Assembly (NCBI GenBank): GCA_031263565.1
Contig: JAISFR010000018.1
Coordinates: 1-59,479, forward strand
Origin: Candidatus Adiutrix sp.
GTDB taxonomy: Bacteria; Desulfobacterota; Desulfarculia; Adiutricales; Adiutricaceae
DNA length: 59,479 bases
Direction of reading: 5' to 3'
A program made the position numbers and the translations under genes. Within the stretch, counting starts at the first letter, position 1, and each line of letters begins with the position of its first letter. A model generated the notes under the pieces. The model was given only the letters and a program-made list of their open reading frames with translations. It searched no databases and had not been told where the DNA came from. Of this stretch, positions 55,027 to 59,479 are shown piece by piece.

Positions 55027-57468
55027 TCAGGCCGTGGCCTCGGGGCCGCGCCTGGTTTTGGGCGGCATGCGCCTGCTTCGGGGAGCGGCCGGCCGGATTC
55101 TCCGGGCGGCCTTGCGGCGGATCACCGGCTTGTCCGGACCGAAGACGATTTTCAGGAACTGGTCGATGTCGTCCACATCAATGAATTCCATCCTGTGGCG
55201 GATCTGGGGCGGAATGTCCTCCAGATCCTTCAGATTCTGGCGGGGAATAATGACCTTCTTGATGCCGGCCCGCAGGGCGGCCAGGGATTTCTCCTTCAGG
55301 CCGCCGATGGGCATGATCTGCCCGCGCAGGGTGATCTCGCCGGTCATGGCCACGTCTTTGGGCACCGGGCGCTCGGTCAGGGCCGAAATCAGGGCGGCCA
55401 TCAGGGAAACCCCGGCCGAAGGCCCTTCCTTGGGCACGGCCCCGGCCGGCACATGGATATGGATATCCAGATCCTCATAAAAATCAGGGCACAGACCCAG
55501 GTCCACGGCCCGGGACCGGGCGTAGGCCACCGCCGCCTGGGCGCTTTCCTTCATGACTTCGCCCAGTTGCCCGGTCAGGGTCAGGTTGCCTTTGCCGGGC
55601 ATGGTCCGCACTTCGATATACATCAGTTCCCCGCCGAACTCGGTCCAGGCCAGGCCGGTGGCCACGCCTATCTGGCCCTCGGCCCGCTCCGGCTCGGGCA
55701 GTATTTCCGGCGGCCCGAGATATTTCGGCAGAGAGGCCGGGGTGATGCGGTAGGGCCCCGGTTTGCCCTCGGCCACCCTGCGGGCCGCCTTGCGGCAGAT
55801 CGCGGCCAGTTTCTTGTCCAGGCCCCGCAGGCCGGCCTCCTGGGTATAGGAGGTGATGATCTTTTTCAGGGCCGCGTCGGTAAAATTCAACCGCTCCTCG
55901 CTCAAGCCGTGATTGGTCACCAGGCGGGGGATGAGATGCCGCTTGGCGATCTCCACTTTTTCCTCGGCCGTATATCCGGAAAGCTGAATGACCTCCATAC
56001 GGTCCTCCAGGGCCTGGGGAATGGGGTCCAGAAGGTTGGCCGTGGTGATGAACATGACCCTGGAAAGATCGAAAGGCAGGTTCAGGTAGTGGTCGGAAAA
56101 GGCGTTGTTCTGTTCCGGATCCAGCACCTCCAGAAGGGCCGAAGCCGGGTCGCCCCGGAAGTCGGCCCCGATCTTGTCCACTTCATCGAGCATGAAGACC
56201 GGGTTGTTGGAGCCGGCCGTCTTCAGGCCCTGGATGATGCGGCCGGGCAAAGCCCCGATGTAGGTGCGGCGGTGGCCCCGGATCTCGGCCTCGTCGCGCA
56301 TGCCGCCGAGGGAAAAACGTACGAACTTGCGGCCCATGGCCCGGGCGATGGACTGGCCCAGAGAGGTCTTGCCGACCCCCGGAGGGCCGACAAAACAGAT
56401 GATGGGCCCTTTCTGCTTCTTATAGAGCTTGCGCACGGCCAGGTATTCCAGAATACGGTCCTTGACCTTTTCCAGGTTGTAATGGTCGGCGTCCAGCACC
56501 TTTTTGGCCTCGATCAGGTCCAGGTGGTCGCGGGTGGAGTTGGACCAGGGCAGGTCCAGAATCCAGTCCAGGTAAGTGCGGATGAGACTCGATTCGGCCG
56601 CGTCGGGGTGGGTCCACTCCATGCGGGCCAGTTGCTTGAAAGCCTCGGAGGAGACTTCCTTTGGGAGGCGGACCTTTTTGATCTTGTCGCGGTATTCGGC
56701 GATCTCGTCGTCGCGGACGTTCTCCTCCCCCAACTCCCTTTTGATGGCCCGGAGCTGCTCCCGCAGATAATATTCCCGCTGGGATTTGTCCATTTCCTCC
56801 CGGGCTTCGGAATCCAGCTTGGCCTGCATGGTGGTCACTTTCAGTTCCTGGCCCAGAAAATCGTTGACCAGGCGCAGGCGCTCCAGGGGGTCGACCGTCT
56901 CCAGCACCTTCTGGGCCAGATCGACCTTGACCCGCAGGTTGGAAGTCACCAGGTCGGCCAGGCGGCCGGGGTCGTCGATATGCTCCAGAATGGAGACCAC
57001 CTCGTCGGAAAGCACTTCCTTAAGCGACAGGATTTTCTGACTCTGTTCGCGCACGTTGCGCATCATGGCTTCCAGCTCGATGCTCGGCTCGGGGTTGGGC
57101 CGCTCGCCGAGAACTTCGACATTGACCCTGAAATAGGGGTCGCGGGAGATCACCGCCAGAATGCGGGCCTTGGCCAGGCCCTGCACCAGCACCTTCAGGC
57201 GGCCGTCGGGCAGGCGCAACTGACGCATGATCATGGCCACCGTGCCCACCTGATGGATGTCGCCGGGCGCCAGATCATCCTTGGCCTGATCCTTCTGGGC
57301 GGCGATGATCACCAGCTTGTCCTTTTCCTGGGCGGCCTCCACCGCGGCCACGGAAATATCCCGGCCGATGAAGAGCGGCAGGATCATGTCGGTGAAAATG
57401 ACCACATCACGCACCGCCAGAAGGGGCAGTTGCGGGGGAATGTCAATGTCGTTTCTATAGTTGTTCAA
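55027..57468 (-). CDS. lon: ATP-dependent protease Lon
   Basis: 813 residues: N-terminal substrate-binding domain (LPLLAVRDVVIFTDMILPLF), AAA+ module with Walker A GPPGVGKTSLGQ, and the C-terminal Ser-Lys protease with catalytic Ser in PKEGPSAGVSLMAAL and Lys near GGLKEKSLAAL. It degrades damaged and regulatory proteins. The C-terminal tail (about 30 residues rich in Arg, Ala, Pro) extends beyond E. coli Lon. The upstream promoter has near-consensus boxes. Confidence 0.96.
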   Translation of the reverse strand: MNNYRNDIDIPPQLPLLAVRDVVIFTDMILPLFIGRDISVAAVEAAQEKDKLVIIAAQKDQAKDDLAPGDIHQVGTVAMIMRQLRLPDGRLKVLVQGLAKARILAVISRDPYFRVNVEVLGERPNPEPSIELEAMMRNVREQSQKILSLKEVLSDEVVSILEHIDDPGRLADLVTSNLRVKVDLAQKVLETVDPLERLRLVNDFLGQELKVTTMQAKLDSEAREEMDKSQREYYLREQLRAIKRELGEENVRDDEIAEYRDKIKKVRLPKEVSSEAFKQLARMEWTHPDAAESSLIRTYLDWILDLPWSNSTRDHLDLIEAKKVLDADHYNLEKVKDRILEYLAVRKLYKKQKGPIICFVGPPGVGKTSLGQSIARAMGRKFVRFSLGGMRDEAEIRGHRRTYIGALPGRIIQGLKTAGSNNPVFMLDEVDKIGADFRGDPASALLEVLDPEQNNAFSDHYLNLPFDLSRVMFITTANLLDPIPQALEDRMEVIQLSGYTAEEKVEIAKRHLIPRLVTNHGLSEERLNFTDAALKKIITSYTQEAGLRGLDKKLAAICRKAARRVAEGKPGPYRITPASLPKYLGPPEILPEPERAEGQIGVATGLAWTEFGGELMYIEVRTMPGKGNLTLTGQLGEVMKESAQAAVAYARSRAVDLGLCPDFYEDLDIHIHVPAGAVPKEGPSAGVSLMAALISALTERPVPKDVAMTGEITLRGQIMPIGGLKEKSLAALRAGIKKVIIPRQNLKDLEDIPPQIRHRMEFIDVDDIDQFLKIVFGPDKPVIRRKAARRIRPAAPRSRRMPPKTRRGPEATA

Positions 57469-57564
57469 ATCAGCCTCACGATATTCACATATTTTACTTT
57501 TCCGGGGTCAGGGCCGCAAGCGAGCCATTATCCATATTTTACCATCACCGCCCGATATTGCCAA

Positions 57565-57593
57565 ATGATAAATCCGCCGAGGGCCGCTGTCAA
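57565..57593 (-). promoter_or_regulatory. Near-consensus sigma-70 promoter for lon
   Basis: On the minus strand, TTGACA (57588-57593), a 17-base spacer and TATCAT (57565-57570), about 97 bases before the lon ATG. No heat-shock CIRCE element was seen. Confidence 0.6.
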
Positions 57594-57689
57594 AAAAACG
57601 GCCAAAAAATTGGCCCGAAAATTGAATCAAGAGGTCGGCAGAAGTACGGAAGCCCAGCCGCCCCAAAGCGCCCCCCAAGGACTGAGACC

Positions 57690-58580
57690 ATGAAAAAATT
57701 GACCAGCGCCCTGATCCTGATCCTGACCCTGACTTTCGCCGCCCCGGCCCTGGCCGCCCCCGATAACGGGCCCCTTGACCTCGTGGCCATGCAGGAAGCG
57801 GGAATGAGCACCGAGAGCCTCGGCCGCTTTCTGGCCCAGAGCCTGGGCGCCCAGCGGGCGGCCCCTCAGTTGGACGCGGATCTCCTGACCCGCCTGGCCC
57901 GTTACGGAGGCGACTCCCTGGTCGTGGCCTGGCTGGATCTGGACCGGGCCGTCTGTCATCAGGCCCGGCCATCTTTTTCCCAGGAAATGCTGCAGCAACT
58001 GCTCGACGGCGGAACGCCCCCGGCCGACATCCGGAAACTGCTCGATGACGAAACCGTCCGGGCCGCCCGGAGTCGGCCTGAGCCGGCCGCCGCCGCTTCG
58101 GTGTCGGTCAGCCGGCTGTCCCCGGCCACCGCCCCGCCCGCGCCAGCCTATCAGCCTCCTCAGGTCAGCGCGCCGAGCATCGCCCCGCCCCAGGCCCCGG
58201 AAGCCCCCCGGCGCAGTTTTCAGGAACTGCGGCCCGGCCAGGCGGCCGACCCGGCCTCCAGACTGCCGCTGCCCTACAGCACTTATGATGTCCGCTACGG
58301 CCGTCAGGACGGTGAAACCCGCCTCCGTCAGAGAAATGACGGCGGCCCCTGGATGGGGGTCATGGAAAGGGAACTGCCCGACGCCCATCTGGCGGAAGTC
58401 AACAGCCTCGGCCAGGTCGGCCAGGTCGGCCAGGAAGTCTTCAGCCGGCCCAGCGGCCACAAGGTCTACCGCTATTACAGCGGCCGGCCCGACAGCCCCG
58501 ACTCCGGCCCCGACCTTCGCCAGGAACAGAAAAACCGGGAAGATCTGCAAATCATCTTCAACGACCGGGCCCGCTATTAA
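57690..58580 (+). CDS. Exported protein of unknown function
   Basis: 296 residues with a signal peptide ending near PALA-APDNG (about residue 22). The mature protein has a helical N-terminal region (AMQEAGMSTESLGRFLAQSLG) rich in Leu/Ala, then a Pro/Ala/Ser-rich linker (about 128-190), and a C-terminal charged segment with short VGQVGQVGQ repeats. No lipobox is present, so it is periplasmic or outer. The ATG at 57690 is chosen because the signal peptide starts there. I do not recognise the family. It is divergent from lon. Confidence 0.65.
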   Translation: MKKLTSALILILTLTFAAPALAAPDNGPLDLVAMQEAGMSTESLGRFLAQSLGAQRAAPQLDADLLTRLARYGGDSLVVAWLDLDRAVCHQARPSFSQEMLQQLLDGGTPPADIRKLLDDETVRAARSRPEPAAAASVSVSRLSPATAPPAPAYQPPQVSAPSIAPPQAPEAPRRSFQELRPGQAADPASRLPLPYSTYDVRYGRQDGETRLRQRNDGGPWMGVMERELPDAHLAEVNSLGQVGQVGQEVFSRPSGHKVYRYYSGRPDSPDSGPDLRQEQKNREDLQIIFNDRARY

Positions 58581-58678
58581 GCCCTATCGGACTTCCTTAG
58601 GTGAATACTCCCATTTTCCATATATCGGCCTGGCCCCGACCGTGAGTATCAGTAAAGCGACAGCCTCAAAACAGCGCC

Positions 58679-58707
58679 TTGACATCAAATGTTATATGAG
58701 TTAAATT
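58679..58707 (+). promoter_or_regulatory. Candidate sigma-70 promoter of the HTH gene
   Basis: TTGACA (58679-58684), a 17-base spacer and TAAATT (58702-58707). Confidence 0.55.
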
Positions 58708-58711
58708 TAAC
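58700..58711. promoter_or_regulatory. Operator-like palindrome over the -10
   Basis: GTTAAATTTAAC is a perfect 12-base palindrome covering the -10 box, so repressor binding there would block the promoter. Autoregulation by the HTH protein is the simplest reading. Confidence 0.4.
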
Positions 58712-58844
58712 ATACATAGTGTGATGTTTCCCTTCCGTGAAGTGAAAACCTGTTCAAACTACCGGAAGCCGGCCTTAAAGCGGCCGTCGAAACCGGGGCT
58801 TGGCGTGAGATTAGGTTATTTCAGGCCCTGACAGAGTGAAAATC

Positions 58845-59168
58845 ATGAGCAAGAAATATAAAAGTGACGCCAGCGAATCCATCCACACCGTGATTGAGGA
58901 TTCAGACAGCATCGGGGCCGTCGATAAAGTCACCATGCGCCGCTTCGACGCCTCTGGCCTGGTTCCTGTTGACGAACTGAGCCCCCAAGAGATTAAGGCG
59001 ATCAGGGAAAAGGAACGTCTTTCCCAGACGGTTTTCGCCCATTACCTGAACGTCTCCAAAAACCTGGTATCCGATTGGGAACGAGGCATCAAAAAACCGG
59101 GTGGGCCGGCCCTTAAGCTTTTAGCCATCGTCAAAACCAAGGGCCTGGAAGCCATCTCCCTGCACTGA
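58845..59168 (+). CDS. XRE-family HTH regulator, HigA/NadS-like
   Basis: 107 residues. A C-terminal Cro/CI-type helix-turn-helix (SPQEIKAIREKERLSQTVFAHYLNVSKNLVSDWERGIKKPGG) follows a short N-terminal part with VDKVTMRRFDASGLVPVDELSPQE, typical of HigA/NadS-like antitoxin repressors. The ATG at 58845 is preferred to a GTG at 58836. No toxin gene is present on either side in the window; it may be a solitary regulator. Confidence 0.85.
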   Translation: MSKKYKSDASESIHTVIEDSDSIGAVDKVTMRRFDASGLVPVDELSPQEIKAIREKERLSQTVFAHYLNVSKNLVSDWERGIKKPGGPALKLLAIVKTKGLEAISLH

Positions 59169-59218
59169 CGGCCGAGCGTGTGACCATGTCGGAATTTCGC
59201 AGATATTCATCAAGGTGG

Positions 59219-59247
59219 TTGACAAAAAGTGATTTTTGGGTTAATAC
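59219..59247 (+). promoter_or_regulatory. Promoter-like site reading off the window
   Basis: TTGACA (59219-59224), a 17-base spacer and TAATAC (59242-59247). Its transcript would enter the CT repeat; the target is outside or unknown. Confidence 0.4.
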
Positions 59248-59366
59248 CATAGGCAAAGTTTATAAGCATGCCGCTTTGAGGATGACGCTGTGATGGGCCA
59301 TGCCTATGTCCAAACAAAAAAAATTTGCAGCCAGAGCCTTGAATCTCTGTTTTTAGCCCGATTCTT

Positions 59367-59438
<72 letters not shown>

Positions 59439-59479
59439 ATAAACGAGAGAGTCAAAAATATAAAAAAAAAAAAAGAAAT

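Larger units (their letters stand above)
58581..58844 (+). other. Intergenic region ahead of the HTH gene
   Basis: 264 bases with a near-consensus promoter and palindrome (see 58679-58711) and a fragment resembling the MITE end: TAGGTTATTTC (58812-58822) and TGACAG (58829-58834), 11 bases before the HTH start. No toxin gene (HigB/RelE-like) is visible here. Confidence 0.5.

Noticed and set aside
54886-57693. 935-residue plus-strand frame opposite lon
   Set aside because: Shadow frame rich in Gly, Gln, His and Asp; it lies opposite the clear Lon protein and has no motif of its own.

Overview
This window is a gene-dense, GC-rich piece of a Gram-negative chromosome. TonB/ExbBD machinery, an outer-membrane receptor, lipoproteins and a DsbB-like periplasmic thiol oxidase show the double membrane. 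An Fe-S enoate reductase, Fe-type alcohol dehydrogenase, CoA-acylating aldehyde dehydrogenase, Ptb/Buk, a membrane pyrophosphatase and a PflX-type radical SAM protein suggest an anaerobic or fermentative life. Gene content and order (cmk-rpsA, purA beside an NtrB/NtrC-like pair, surE-pflX-lon) fit a deltaproteobacterial (Desulfobacterota-like) lineage. That placement is inference from content, not a measured phylogeny.

Layout. 1-875: the 5' part of a group II intron with the start of its reverse transcriptase, running off the left edge on the minus strand. 1127-1786: an orphan DsbI-like oxidase. 1951-11253: the most interesting block, a TetR-centred seven-gene catabolic island. An enoate reductase and an MFS carrier (minus strand) diverge from Fe-alcohol dehydrogenase, butyrate-type kinase, acylating aldehyde dehydrogenase and phosphate acyltransferase (plus strand). 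Both arms start at near-consensus sigma-70 promoters with the same palindrome placed just after the -10 box. 11307-16388: a complete TonB-dependent uptake operon (receptor, DUF4198 protein, ExbB, ExbD, TonB) with a long leader holding an intrinsic terminator.

16953-25372: purA, a soluble sensor kinase and sigma-54 activator, two EamA transporters and ilvD. 25421-25536: a small nested inverted-repeat element that looks like a MITE. 25695-30350: a lipoprotein, a K+-dependent membrane pyrophosphatase and a TPR protein. 30548-30826: an apparent C-terminal remnant of a soluble pyrophosphatase that now lies in the leader of a biotin carboxylase gene. 30898-41956: biotin carboxylase, PHP phosphatase, flavodoxin-like protein, cmk, rpsA, sppA, two cobalamin genes, mutM and a NamZ-like gene.

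42159-47018: a complete livKHMGF importer. 47590-51685 (minus): ilvBNC-pyrE. 51919-57468 (minus): a DUF465 protein, a divergent J-domain protein, surE, a pflX-like gene and lon. 57690-end: an unknown exported protein, a HigA-like repressor with an operator-like palindrome, and a 33-unit CT repeat near the right edge.

Functionally, branched-chain amino-acid synthesis (ilvD, ilvBNC) and uptake (liv), cobalamin assembly and TonB-driven uptake are linked to anaerobic energy conservation: Ptb/Buk substrate-level phosphorylation and a pyrophosphate-driven ion pump. The long antisense frames opposite ilvB, lon, rpsA and others are GC-driven shadows and are not annotated.
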